Shown: positions 18,901 through 25,642 of the stretch, one piece after another
Position numbering within the stretch: the first letter of the stretch is position 1
How the letters are laid out: each line of letters starts with the position of its first letter
Assembly: GCF_042094015.1 (NCBI RefSeq)
Contig: NZ_JBELDZ010000022.1
Location: forward strand, 1-35,137
Source of the DNA: Aurantibacter sp042094015
GTDB lineage: Bacteria > Bacteroidota > Bacteroidia > Flavobacteriales > Flavobacteriaceae
Direction of reading: 5' to 3'
Length of the DNA: 35,137 nt
Made by a program: the position numbers and the translations under genes
The notes under the pieces: generated by a model
What the model saw: the letters and a program-made list of their open reading frames with translations, nothing else
What the model was told of the DNA's origin: nothing
The model's database searches: none

Positions 18901-19805
18901 ATACTTTAGATTTTGAAAAATTAGGCCCAACAATTTATAGAGGTCAAGCAACAATTACTAATGGGCAATTTAGTTTTGACTTTATAGTGCCAAGAGATAT
19001 TTCTATACCTGTAGGAACAGGTAAAGTAAGCTTTTACGCTCAGCAGTCGGGAAGTTTAGAGGATAAGTCAGGAGCTAGTACTGGAGAATTGTTAATAGGA
19101 GGAATTAATATAAACGCACCAGAAGATAGCACAGGTCCAGTTGTTAATTTATTTATGAATGATAAAGCATTTGTTTCTGGAGGGATTACAAGTTCAGAGC
19201 CTTTGTTAGTTGCTAATTTTGAAGATGAAAATGGAATAAACACCGCAAGTGGAATTGGACATGATATTACTGTTATTTTAGATGGAGATGAAGTTAATCC
19301 AATTGTTTTAAATGATTACTATCTTACAGAATTAGATGATTATACAAAAGGAAGTCTTGAATTTAAGTTTAGAGATTTAGAACCAGGACTGCATACGCTA
19401 ACGTTAAAAGCATGGGATGTTTATAACAACTCAGCAACTTCAGAAATTCAGTTTAACGTCATAGATGAGAATAAATCTTTAGTTATAAATAATGTTTTAA
19501 ATTACCCAAATCCATTTGTGAATTATACAGAATTTTGGTTTAGTCATAACAGTACAGAAGCATTAGATATTTTAGTTCAAATATTTACAATTTCCGGTAA
19601 ATTGGTGAGAACTTTACAAGGACAGTCTAATGCATCTGGTTGTTGTGGAAGTAATTCAAGCTCTACTTCAAGAGATGTTATTTGGGATGGAAGAGATGAT
19701 TTTGGAGAAAAAATAGGTAAAGGAACATATATTTATAAACTAAAAGTGCGTTCCAATACATTAAATAAAACAGTCGAAAAAATAGAGAAACTTGTAATCC
19801 TCTAA
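15903..19805 (+). CDS. porU: type IX secretion system sortase PorU
   Basis: PorU is the gingipain-like (peptidase family C25) cell-surface protease that removes the C-terminal signal from T9SS cargo and attaches some cargo to lipopolysaccharide. The 1300-residue protein has a signal peptide (about residues 1-19, ending CFSQ), a long beta-rich N-terminal region, and a C25 catalytic domain. Catalytic His794 lies in INYFGHGGEDGLAAE and Cys828 in VTVTCEYTKFDNP. The 34-residue His-Cys distance is close to that in gingipain R. The C-terminus (about 1185-1300) contains LNYPNPFVNYTEFWF, an IFTISGKLVRTL strand and IWDGRDDFGEKIGKGTYIY, a FlgD-like/type-A CTD fold. This fits PorU, which keeps its own CTD. 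The gene is 33 bases before porV, its binding partner in the attachment complex. Divergent gldJ completes a T9SS cluster. Confidence 0.95.
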   Translation: MKKKIVFISLFCVALCFSQNKRIVLNWDGVKSYNTDSYKVVVPYFSNKNSFVYSLEEGVVFVEEWDSGTYVNPNSLIITSLSYDNISSSELKDVDVSNIKSSINAKLLNAQNRNDVKTVFKFNPIIKSEDGLYKKVVSISISYSTSSSFKSTNNIQQSVTNSLLNTNKWYRFFVEETGVFKLTKSFLNEIGINTNGIDPRNIKIYGSGGAMIPYINDPSFPIDPAENSIKVVGETDGVFNNEDYILFYAIGPKGFNPDSNSHINSYNDKTYYYINVSNGLGKRIQPYIQPVSPAIETIDSFKDYKFHELDEYSLAFVGRRWFGDKFDEETIKEFDFSFPNISFTEPVNPSEDPIRKPVRLKVIGASTSSSSSNLIVQANGNTESILNLAAVPLFNPTSVAESIYDANIQVNSDDINIRIEHDKLGNPSTEAYLDYIVLEAERDLIYIDEQLFFKPFSENNVTGVVNISLSNAENINEIWEVSDIYNISAVTSPGTEIVVFKSTLEASQEFVALSSTTYKTPLSDSNSLVQNQDLKGSIFLDSNLNFQDIDYLMLTPQSHLAQANRLAEINREVNNLSVKVVTIESIYNEFNTGNPDIAAIRNFVKYVYDNASSLDKKLKYLCLFGDTSFDYKERISSNLYNFPTWNAVSSFNLTSSFISDDFYGLMDSGEGDFEISDRLDIAVGRIIADSPQRAAQMVDKVEAYYKEAALGNWRNNIVMVSDDVDADWEEELQRTTDEIADAISLSNPALNVIKIHTDAYQQESSSGGNRYPSVNTAIANELEKGALMINYFGHGGEDGLAAERIFDKNNVNDLRNVCKYHCFVTVTCEYTKFDNPLRVTAGELVFWNSQGGAIQLVSTTRQIFMPVGVAVNRTLEEYMFDTDVFGNHISVAEAVRLTKNDPSVSTTQQKLLMFSIGDPALRLSFPKPNVVLTTVNDIPIAQQTEPLQSLGYAKLQGYLTDSQNNILTNYNGTLTTTLFDKNVLTSTLANDGTIFNGQVHTLDFEKLGPTIYRGQATITNGQFSFDFIVPRDISIPVGTGKVSFYAQQSGSLEDKSGASTGELLIGGININAPEDSTGPVVNLFMNDKAFVSGGITSSEPLLVANFEDENGINTASGIGHDITVILDGDEVNPIVLNDYYLTELDDYTKGSLEFKFRDLEPGLHTLTLKAWDVYNNSATSEIQFNVIDENKSLVINNVLNYPNPFVNYTEFWFSHNSTEALDILVQIFTISGKLVRTLQGQSNASGCCGSNSSSTSRDVIWDGRDDFGEKIGKGTYIYKLKVRSNTLNKTVEKIEKLVIL

Positions 19806-19838
19806 TAAAGAATTATATTTGCTAAATAATTAAGAAAA

Positions 19839-21119
19839 ATGAAGATTAAATATTTACTAGTGTTGCTATCAGTTTTTGCAGGAAAACTGTCTGCTCAAAA
19901 TATTGTTACAGAAATTACACCTTTTAATGACTCAAGAGTTATAACAACTGGAGTACCGTTTTTGCTTATAGCCCCAGATGCTAGAGCAGCTGGTATGGGA
20001 GATATGGGAGTTGCAACAACTTCAGATGCGTTTTCTCAGCAATGGAATGCTTCTAAATATGCTTTTTCTACTACAAAATCTGGATTTGCTATGAGTTATA
20101 CGCCATACTTAAGTAAGTTGGTAAATGATATTTTTTTAGGAAATATAACTTATTTTAATCGATTAAATGAAGGTAGTGCATTTGGTGTTAGTTTTAAATA
20201 TTTTTCTCTAGGTGATATAGAATTTATAACTGAAGAACAAGCACAGCAAGCTAATGTTTTACCAATTATTCAAAGGCCTAATGAGTTAACTTTTGATGTG
20301 TCTTATTCGTTAAGATTAAGTGATAAATTTGCTATGGGAGTATCTATGAGGTATTTACGTTCAGATTTGAAATTAAATTTCGGAAATAATGATGCCGAAG
20401 CCGCTAGTACTTTTGGTGTAGATATATCAGGTTATTATCAAGGTGAAGAAAAAGCATTGGCAGATTTTAATGGACGCTGGAGAGGTGGTTTTGCAATTCA
20501 AAACTTAGGACCTAAGTTTAAATATGATGAAGGTGGGCAAGAAAATTTTCAACCAACAAATTTAAGATTAGGAGCAGGTTTTGATTTTATATTTGACCAA
20601 CACAATAAATTAGGTGTTACTGCGGAATTTTCTAAGCTATTAGTTCCTACGCCTCCAGTTAGAGGAAACAAACAGGTTTGGGAAGAAATGGGAGATGGCG
20701 TAGATCCAAATAATCCAATTGATGAATATAACCCTTCAGAGGGTGATGTTGAAATAGAAAATGACAATAATTATATTATTTCAGGACAAGATAATGATGT
20801 AAACTTTATTTCGGGGATCTTTCAGTCTTTTGGAGATGCTCCAGGAGGTTTTAAAGAAGAGCTTCAAGAATTTACTTATGCTTTAGGTGCAGAATATTCT
20901 TATCAGGATTCTTTTATGTTTCGCCTAGGATATTTTAATGAACATGAAACAAAAGGAGCTCGTAAGTTTTTTGCTCTTGGAGCAGGTTTTAAGTATAATG
21001 TAATGAATATTGATTTGTCTTACTTGTTTTCATCATCTAAAGTACAAAGTCCTTTAGAGAATACACTTCGTTTTTCTTTAACCTTTAATATTGGAGCTGG
21101 ACAATATTCTGAGTATTAA
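19839..21119 (+). CDS. porV: type IX secretion system outer membrane protein PorV
   Basis: PorV (LptO) is an outer-membrane beta-barrel of the FadL type. It shuttles T9SS cargo from the translocon to the PorU attachment complex. The 426-residue protein starts with a signal peptide (about 1-19, ending KLSAQ) and then the conserved TGVPFLLIAPDARAAGMGDM and TSDAFSQQWNASKYAF. Alternating barrel strands follow, such as TFDVSYSLRLSDKFAMGVSM and GFAIQNLGPKFKYDEG, and a terminal strand ends LRFSLTFNIGAGQY. A long acidic Asn/Pro/Asp-rich loop lies at about residues 275-330. It follows porU by 33 bases, so the two are cotranscribed, and a hairpin follows its stop. Confidence 0.94.
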   Translation: MKIKYLLVLLSVFAGKLSAQNIVTEITPFNDSRVITTGVPFLLIAPDARAAGMGDMGVATTSDAFSQQWNASKYAFSTTKSGFAMSYTPYLSKLVNDIFLGNITYFNRLNEGSAFGVSFKYFSLGDIEFITEEQAQQANVLPIIQRPNELTFDVSYSLRLSDKFAMGVSMRYLRSDLKLNFGNNDAEAASTFGVDISGYYQGEEKALADFNGRWRGGFAIQNLGPKFKYDEGGQENFQPTNLRLGAGFDFIFDQHNKLGVTAEFSKLLVPTPPVRGNKQVWEEMGDGVDPNNPIDEYNPSEGDVEIENDNNYIISGQDNDVNFISGIFQSFGDAPGGFKEELQEFTYALGAEYSYQDSFMFRLGYFNEHETKGARKFFALGAGFKYNVMNIDLSYLFSSSKVQSPLENTLRFSLTFNIGAGQYSEY

Positions 21120-21135
21120 AAAATATATTATATTT

Positions 21136-21167
21136 AAAAAAGCTATTGCATTGTCAATAGCTTTTTT
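21136..21167 (+). terminator. hairpin terminator or attenuator between porV and cdd
   Basis: A 13-bp stem (21136-21148 with 21155-21167), core GCTATTG/CAATAGC, 6-base loop CATTGT, then eight T residues. It ends the porU-porV transcript, but the cdd ATG lies only about 16 bases past it. Confidence 0.85.
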
Positions 21168-21185
21168 TTGCACTAATAATAGACT

Positions 21186-21668
21186 ATGAAATTATTTAAA
21201 GTAGAAGCAGTTTTTGAAGAGTTTGATAATTTAAAGGGGCTACCTCTGGATATTCAAAACTTGTTTAAGCAAGCCGATTTGGTTAGGAAAAACGCTTACG
21301 CACCATATTCAAAATTTCTTGTAGGTTGTTCATTGTTATTAGATAATGGGGAAGTTGTTTCTGGAAGTAATCAAGAAAATGCTAGTTATCCTTCTGGGTT
21401 ATGTGCTGAAAGAACTGCAATATATTTTGCAGGAGCGACTTATCCAAAAGCTAATATTGTGAAAATGGCAATAATTGCAGGTTCTACAAAGCAAATTACA
21501 GATACGCCAATTCCACCTTGTGGAGCATGTAGACAAACTATTTCAGAATATGAATTTAAACAAGAAAAACCAATAGAGATATATTTTAAAGGGGAAAAAG
21601 GTTCTGTTATTTATTCTAAATCTTTAGCTAATTTGTTGCCTCTTAGTTTTAATAAAAATGCACTTTAA
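21186..21668 (+). CDS. cdd: cytidine deaminase
   Basis: A zinc-dependent enzyme that deaminates cytidine and deoxycytidine in pyrimidine salvage. The 160-residue protein has the substrate segment AYAPYSKFLVGCSLLLDNGE, the catalytic SYPSGLCAERTAIYFAG (zinc Cys and proton-shuttle Glu) and the second zinc motif PPCGACRQTISEY. Length fits the homotetrameric class or slightly longer, because it carries about 30 extra residues at the N-terminus. It follows porV after a hairpin with almost no room for a separate promoter. Confidence 0.94.
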   Translation: MKLFKVEAVFEEFDNLKGLPLDIQNLFKQADLVRKNAYAPYSKFLVGCSLLLDNGEVVSGSNQENASYPSGLCAERTAIYFAGATYPKANIVKMAIIAGSTKQITDTPIPPCGACRQTISEYEFKQEKPIEIYFKGEKGSVIYSKSLANLLPLSFNKNAL

Positions 21669-21765
21669 TAATTTTTTTAGGAAAATAAAAAGAATATTTT
21701 AATGAAATAATTAAAACGTATTATATTATGTACATATATAGTTTTTTCATTACTAACTAAAGTAT

Positions 21766-21773
21766 TACTTTTG
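21766..21773 (+). promoter_or_regulatory. candidate -7 element for pdhA
   Basis: TACTTTTG matches TAnnTTTG and lies 29 bases before the pdhA ATG. The -33 position holds a T-run rather than TTG, so the promoter is only partly supported. Confidence 0.45.
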
Positions 21774-21802
21774 TAATCTCTGTAAAATAAATATAATCAC
21801 CA

Positions 21803-22801
21803 ATGCAAAAAGTAACTAAACAAACATACGTTAAATGGTATGAAGACATGTTATTCTGGAGGAAATTTGAAGATAAATTAGCTGCAGTCTATATTCAACA
21901 AAAAGTTAGAGGTTTTTTACACTTATATAATGGTCAAGAAGCGGTTTTAGCAGGAGCTTTACATGCAATGGATTTGACCAAAGATAAAATGATTACCGCG
22001 TACAGAAATCATGTACAACCAATTGGTATGGGTGTAGACCCTAAGCGTGTAATGGCAGAATTATATGGAAAAGCTACAGGGACTTCTCAAGGTTTAGGTG
22101 GTTCAATGCATATTTTTTCTAAAGAGCACCGTTTTTATGGTGGTCACGGAATTGTTGGAGGACAAATACCTTTAGGGGCCGGAATTGCATTTGGAGATAA
22201 ATATCATAATGTCGATGGAGTTACTATTTGTTGTTTTGGAGATGGAGCAGCTAGACAAGGATCTCTACACGAAACATTTAATTTAGCAATGCTTTGGAAG
22301 TTGCCAGTAGTTTTTGTTTGTGAGAACAATGGTTATGCAATGGGAACCTCTGTGGAGCGTACTGCTAATCATACTGAAATATGGAAATTAGGATTAGGTT
22401 ATGAAATGCCATGTGGACCAGTAGATGGAATGAATCCTATTAAAGTTGCTGAAGCTTTTGATGAAGCGCTAGCAAGAGCCAGAAAAGGTGACGGGCCAAC
22501 ATTTTTAGAAGTTAAAACATATCGTTATAGAGGTCATTCTATGTCTGATGCTCAGCATTATAGAACAAAAGATGAAGTAGCTGAATATAAAAAATTAGAC
22601 CCTATTAAGCAGGTTAAAGATGTGATTTTAGAGAATAAATACTTAACAGAAGATGAAATTAAAGTTATCGATAAGCGAGTAAAGGACTTAGTTTTAGAAT
22701 GTGAAAAGTTTGCTGAAGAATCGCCTTACCCAGAAAAGAGTGTAATGTATGATACTGTTTACGAGCAAGAGGATTATCCATTTATTGATCATAAAATATA
22801 A
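21803..22801 (+). CDS. pdhA: pyruvate dehydrogenase E1 component, alpha subunit
   Basis: The thiamine-diphosphate-binding alpha subunit of the pyruvate dehydrogenase complex, which decarboxylates pyruvate and passes the acetyl group to the E2 lipoyl arm. In the 332-residue protein the ThDP motif runs from GDG (146-148) to NN (175-176), within CCFGDGAARQGSLHETFNL and VFVCENNGYAMGT. The phosphorylation-loop-like YRGHSMSDAQHYR and the N-terminal FLHLYNGQEAVLAG are also typical. It ends three bases before the E2 start. No E1-beta gene lies beside it, so the partner subunit must be encoded elsewhere. Confidence 0.95.
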   Translation: MQKVTKQTYVKWYEDMLFWRKFEDKLAAVYIQQKVRGFLHLYNGQEAVLAGALHAMDLTKDKMITAYRNHVQPIGMGVDPKRVMAELYGKATGTSQGLGGSMHIFSKEHRFYGGHGIVGGQIPLGAGIAFGDKYHNVDGVTICCFGDGAARQGSLHETFNLAMLWKLPVVFVCENNGYAMGTSVERTANHTEIWKLGLGYEMPCGPVDGMNPIKVAEAFDEALARARKGDGPTFLEVKTYRYRGHSMSDAQHYRTKDEVAEYKKLDPIKQVKDVILENKYLTEDEIKVIDKRVKDLVLECEKFAEESPYPEKSVMYDTVYEQEDYPFIDHKI

Positions 22802-22804
22802 GTT

Positions 22805-24394
22805 ATGGCTATAGTAATTAATATGCCAAGATTAAGCGACACTATGGAAGAAGGTACGGTTGCTGCTTGGTTAAAAAATGTTGGAGATAAAGTTGAAGAA
22901 GGTGATATTTTAGCTGAAATTGAAACTGATAAAGCTACAATGGAGTTTGAATCTTTTAACGAAGGTGTTTTGCTTCATATTGGTGTGCAAGAAGGTGAAA
23001 CAACTAAGGTAGATCAACTTTTAGCAATTATAGGGGAAGATGGAGAAGATATTTCTGAGTTATTAAATGTAAGTTCAATAGAAACTAAAATTCAAGAACC
23101 TTCTTCTGATGAAATTAATAGTAATATTGTCGAGGATACGCCTATGTTAAATACTATTATACCAGAAGGTGTAACCGTTGTAACAATGCCTCGCCTTAGT
23201 GATACAATGGAAGAAGGTACAGTTGCTGCTTGGTTAAAACAAGTTGGTGATGAGGTCGAAGAAGGTGATATTTTAGCTGAAATAGAAACAGATAAAGCAA
23301 CAATGGAATTTGAATCTTTTCAATCTGGTGCTTTATTATATGTCGGATTAAAAGAAGGTGAGTCTGCAAAAGTAGACGCACTTTTAGCAATTATTGGACC
23401 TAAAGGAACAGATGTTTCTGGAATTACTTCTGGTTTTACTATAGACAACTCTGAAACAGAATATAAAGTACAAAAAGAGTCTGTAAAAGAAGAAATAAAA
23501 ATTGAAGAACCAAAAGAGGTTAAGGAAATATCAAAAAGTACGGAACGCATTTTTGTATCGCCTTTAGCAAAAAAAATAGCTAAAGAGAAAGGTGTTAATC
23601 TTTCAGGTATAAAAGGAACAGGTGAAAATGGACGTATAGTAAAACGAGATGTAGAAAACTATAAGCCAGAAATGGCTTCTGCTTCTGTTGGTAAATTTGT
23701 GCCAAAAGCTCAAGAAGACTTTGATGAGAAACCAAACTCTCAAATGCGTAAAGTTATAGCTAAACGTTTAGCGGAATCTAAATTTTCTGCTCCACATTAT
23801 TATTTAAATGTTGAGTTTGATATGGAGAATGCAATAGCGTTTAGAGCTCAGTTTAACTCAATGCCAGAAACAAAAATATCTTATAATGATATGATTGTGA
23901 AGGCTTGTGCTTTAGCTTTAAAAAAGCATCCACAAGTAAACTCTCAATGGTTTTCCGATAAAATGAAACTAAATAATCATGTTCATATTGGTGTAGCTGT
24001 TGCTGTAGAAGACGGATTAGTTGTTCCTGTTGTTAAATTTGCAAATGAACAAAGTTTACCGCAAATTGGTTCATCTGTTAAGGATTTTGCAGGTAGAGCA
24101 AGAGTTAAGAAATTAACTCCAGCAGAAATGGAAGGAAGTACATTTACAATCTCAAACTTAGGTATGTTTGGTATAGAAAGTTTTACTTCTATTATTAATC
24201 AGCCTAACTCAGCAATACTTTCCGTTGGAGCAATTGTAGAAAAACCAATAGTTAAAAATGGAATGGTAATTCCTGGAAACACAATGAAATTAACTTTAGC
24301 TTGTGACCATAGAACAGTAGATGGTGCAACAGGAGCTCAGTTTTTACAAACATTAAAAGGATATATAGAAAATCCGGTTACTATGTTGTTGTAA
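22805..24394 (+). CDS. pyruvate dehydrogenase E2, dihydrolipoamide acetyltransferase
   Basis: The core acetyltransferase of the pyruvate dehydrogenase complex, 529 residues. It has two N-terminal lipoyl domains (about 1-80 and 124-202), both with MPRLSDTMEEGTVAAWLK and the lipoylation motif ETDKATMEFESF at Lys43 and Lys164. Acidic Glu/Ser-rich linkers follow. A peripheral-subunit-binding domain (about 250-287, FVSPLAKKIAKEKGVNLSGI, then GTGENGRIVKRDV) and a catalytic domain (about 310-529) ending in LACDHRTVDGATGAQFL, with the catalytic His, complete it. The two lipoyl domains are nearly identical, so they arose by internal duplication. It is cotranscribed with pdhA and ends at a strong terminator. 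The symbol differs among organisms (pdhC or aceF). Confidence 0.95.
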   Translation: MAIVINMPRLSDTMEEGTVAAWLKNVGDKVEEGDILAEIETDKATMEFESFNEGVLLHIGVQEGETTKVDQLLAIIGEDGEDISELLNVSSIETKIQEPSSDEINSNIVEDTPMLNTIIPEGVTVVTMPRLSDTMEEGTVAAWLKQVGDEVEEGDILAEIETDKATMEFESFQSGALLYVGLKEGESAKVDALLAIIGPKGTDVSGITSGFTIDNSETEYKVQKESVKEEIKIEEPKEVKEISKSTERIFVSPLAKKIAKEKGVNLSGIKGTGENGRIVKRDVENYKPEMASASVGKFVPKAQEDFDEKPNSQMRKVIAKRLAESKFSAPHYYLNVEFDMENAIAFRAQFNSMPETKISYNDMIVKACALALKKHPQVNSQWFSDKMKLNNHVHIGVAVAVEDGLVVPVVKFANEQSLPQIGSSVKDFAGRARVKKLTPAEMEGSTFTISNLGMFGIESFTSIINQPNSAILSVGAIVEKPIVKNGMVIPGNTMKLTLACDHRTVDGATGAQFLQTLKGYIENPVTMLL

Positions 24395-24416
24395 TAATAA
24401 GATTTGAAAATATTAC

Positions 24417-24456
24417 AAAAAAAGGATGGTAGTTTTTAAACTACCATCCTTTTTTT
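24417..24456. terminator. bidirectional terminator after the E2 gene
   Basis: A 19-bp perfect inverted repeat (24417-24435 with 24438-24456), core GGATGGTAGTTT/AAACTACCATCC, framed by seven A and seven T residues. It separates the E2 gene from the convergent small HMA-fold gene. Confidence 0.92.
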
Positions 24457-24485
24457 ATGAATTGATATAGCCGAAAAATCTAACC

Positions 24486-24725
24486 TTATAAGTTTTTATA
24501 TGGACTTATAAAATTAGTTGGAGCTTCTGAAAATGTATAGCCTAAACTATCTAGTAAAGCACGTAAGCCTTCATAAGCATTATGAGTTGCATAATCAAAA
24601 GTTAGTCTACAGTTTTTAGTGTCTAAACTAATATTAGTAATACCTTTAATAGATTTTGCTTTTTTTAAAACATTAGCGCTAAGACTTTTATTATATGGTT
24701 TTTTTAAAAAAACAGTTTCCTTCAT
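24486..24725 (-). CDS. small HMA-fold-like protein without CxxC
   Basis: A 79-residue protein with no recognised name. Its predicted order is strand (ETVFLKKP), helix (SLSANVLKKAKSIKG), strand (ITNISLD), strand (CRLTFDYAT), helix (AYEGLRALLDSLGY) and strand. This is the beta-alpha-beta-beta-alpha-beta pattern of heavy-metal-associated (HMA) domains, and the spacing of IKGITNISLD and SLGY is HMA-like. The metal-binding CxxC loop is missing: that loop reads KKPYNKSLS, and the only Cys (NCRL) is elsewhere. No signal peptide is visible. It is read in the same direction as the Fnr-type gene, 69 bases downstream, and faces the ccoI-led oxidase locus. It could be a regulatory or structural relative of a copper chaperone; the function is unknown. 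Confidence 0.65.
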   Translation of the reverse strand: MKETVFLKKPYNKSLSANVLKKAKSIKGITNISLDTKNCRLTFDYATHNAYEGLRALLDSLGYTFSEAPTNFISPYKNL

Positions 24726-24742
24726 TGTAAAATAGCTTTGGG

Positions 24743-24786
24743 CTAAATTAGAAAGAATTAAAAATAAAAAAGATGATTTTTGTCAG
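24743..24786 (-). promoter_or_regulatory. degenerate Fnr-like site and -7 box before the HMA-fold gene
   Basis: On the minus strand CTGAC-AAAA-ATCAT (24773-24786) resembles the ATGAT-N4-ATCAT sites found at ccoI and at 34876, with one good and one degraded half. TAATTTAG (24743-24750) is one base off TAnnTTTG. The inner edge of the site is 30 bp from the final G of the box, as in the two better sites. Start of the gene is 17 bases downstream of the box. Confidence 0.35.
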
Positions 24787-24794
24787 TCAATAGA

Positions 24795-25490
24795 TTAATT
24801 TGCTAAACCATCTACAATAGCTTGTAGTTTTGTTTTGTTATCTAATTTAATGCGTTTGCCTTTAATAGTTATTAAGCTTTCCTTGTTTAATTTAGAAAGT
24901 GCTCTAATACAAGCCTCTTTTGCAGTTCCAACAATTCCAGCAATATCTTCTCTTGTAAAAACCATTCCAATAAAGCCTTCATCATCAATATTAAAAGTGT
25001 CTTCTAGGTATAGAAGTAATTCCGAGATTCGCTGACGAACATTTTTTTGAGCCATATTCACAATTATGTTATCGGCTATTTTTAGATCTGTAGCCATTTG
25101 TAATAAAAGCTCTTTTGTGAAATTAGGATTGGTATTAACAGATTCTGCTAATTCTGTTTTAGGGATAAAGCAAACTTCCATATCGTTTAGTGCTATAGCA
25201 CTAAGATTTGTAGACTCTTCTGAGATTACTGAGCGTTGACCTAAAACTTCACCTTTAGTGGCTATTTTAATAATTTGATCTTTACCGTTATCACTCATTT
25301 TAGAAAGTTTAGAAACCCCATTTCTAACACAAAAAACACCATTTAATTTTTCGCCTTCTTCAAAAAGAAAATCACCTTTTTTTATGTTTTTTGAAATTTT
25401 AGTGTCAGAAATACGTTTTAATTCATTTTTATCTAAAGCTTTTAGAGCGTTTAGTTGTCTAATAATACAGTTTTCACAACGAGATTCCAT
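24795..25490 (-). CDS. Crp/Fnr family transcriptional regulator, FNR-like
   Basis: A 231-residue DNA-binding regulator: beta-roll sensor domain (about 15-125, with IKKGDFLFEEGEKLNGVFCV), dimerisation helix (about 125-150) and a C-terminal winged HTH (TREDIAGIVGTAKEACIRAL). It carries Cys5, Cys8 and Cys107. Cys5 to Cys107 is 102 residues, as from Cys20 to Cys122 in E. coli FNR, so three of four [4Fe-4S] ligands seem kept. The Cys29 equivalent is Asn14, and Cys54 is an extra candidate. The recognition helix retains the Glu and Arg that read the GA of the half-site. The frame is open to an ATG at 25535, but a -7 box at 25511-25518 lies inside that extension, so MESRCENC is the preferred start. 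The gene is divergent from ccoI, which it probably activates under low oxygen. Confidence 0.88.
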   Translation of the reverse strand: MESRCENCIIRQLNALKALDKNELKRISDTKISKNIKKGDFLFEEGEKLNGVFCVRNGVSKLSKMSDNGKDQIIKIATKGEVLGQRSVISEESTNLSAIALNDMEVCFIPKTELAESVNTNPNFTKELLLQMATDLKIADNIIVNMAQKNVRQRISELLLYLEDTFNIDDEGFIGMVFTREDIAGIVGTAKEACIRALSKLNKESLITIKGKRIKLDNKTKLQAIVDGLAN

Positions 25491-25510
25491 TTTATAGTGT
25501 CTTAAGATTA

Positions 25511-25518
25511 CAAATTTA
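25511..25518 (-). promoter_or_regulatory. candidate -7 element of the Fnr-type gene
   Basis: TAAATTTG on the minus strand, an exact TAnnTTTG match, 20 bases before the ATG at 25490. No TTG is found at the usual -33 distance. Confidence 0.45.
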
Positions 25519-25568
25519 AGTTTTATTCTTAACACTTATAAAGTTCTTCAATTTGTTTTGTTTTTTTT

Positions 25569-25582
25569 ATGATAATTATCAT
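25569..25582. promoter_or_regulatory. perfect Fnr-type palindrome upstream of ccoI
   Basis: ATGATAATTATCAT is a perfect 14-bp palindrome and contains the TGAT-N4-ATCA core of Fnr-family sites. It sits in the intergenic region between the Fnr-type gene (-) and ccoI (+). Its inner edge is 30 bp from the final G of the -7-like TACTTTG at 25606-25612, which places its centre near -40 from the expected ccoI transcription start. This is the position of a class II activator. Confidence 0.7.
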
Positions 25583-25605
25583 CTTTTATAGATTTTGTTT
25601 GCAAG

Positions 25606-25612
25606 TACTTTG
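25606..25612 (+). promoter_or_regulatory. -7-like element of the cco operon
   Basis: TACTTTG resembles TAnnTTTG with one base less in the spacer. It lies 30 bases before the ccoI ATG and has no TTG at the -33 position, where the palindrome at 25569-25582 would instead place an activator. Confidence 0.45.
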
Positions 25613-25642
25613 TAGTGTAAATAATTATGTGAATTTAAGTTT

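Noticed and set aside
22805..23390. Direct repeat at the start of the E2 gene as a possible mobile or recombination element
   Set aside because: The repeat is explained by two tandem lipoyl domains.
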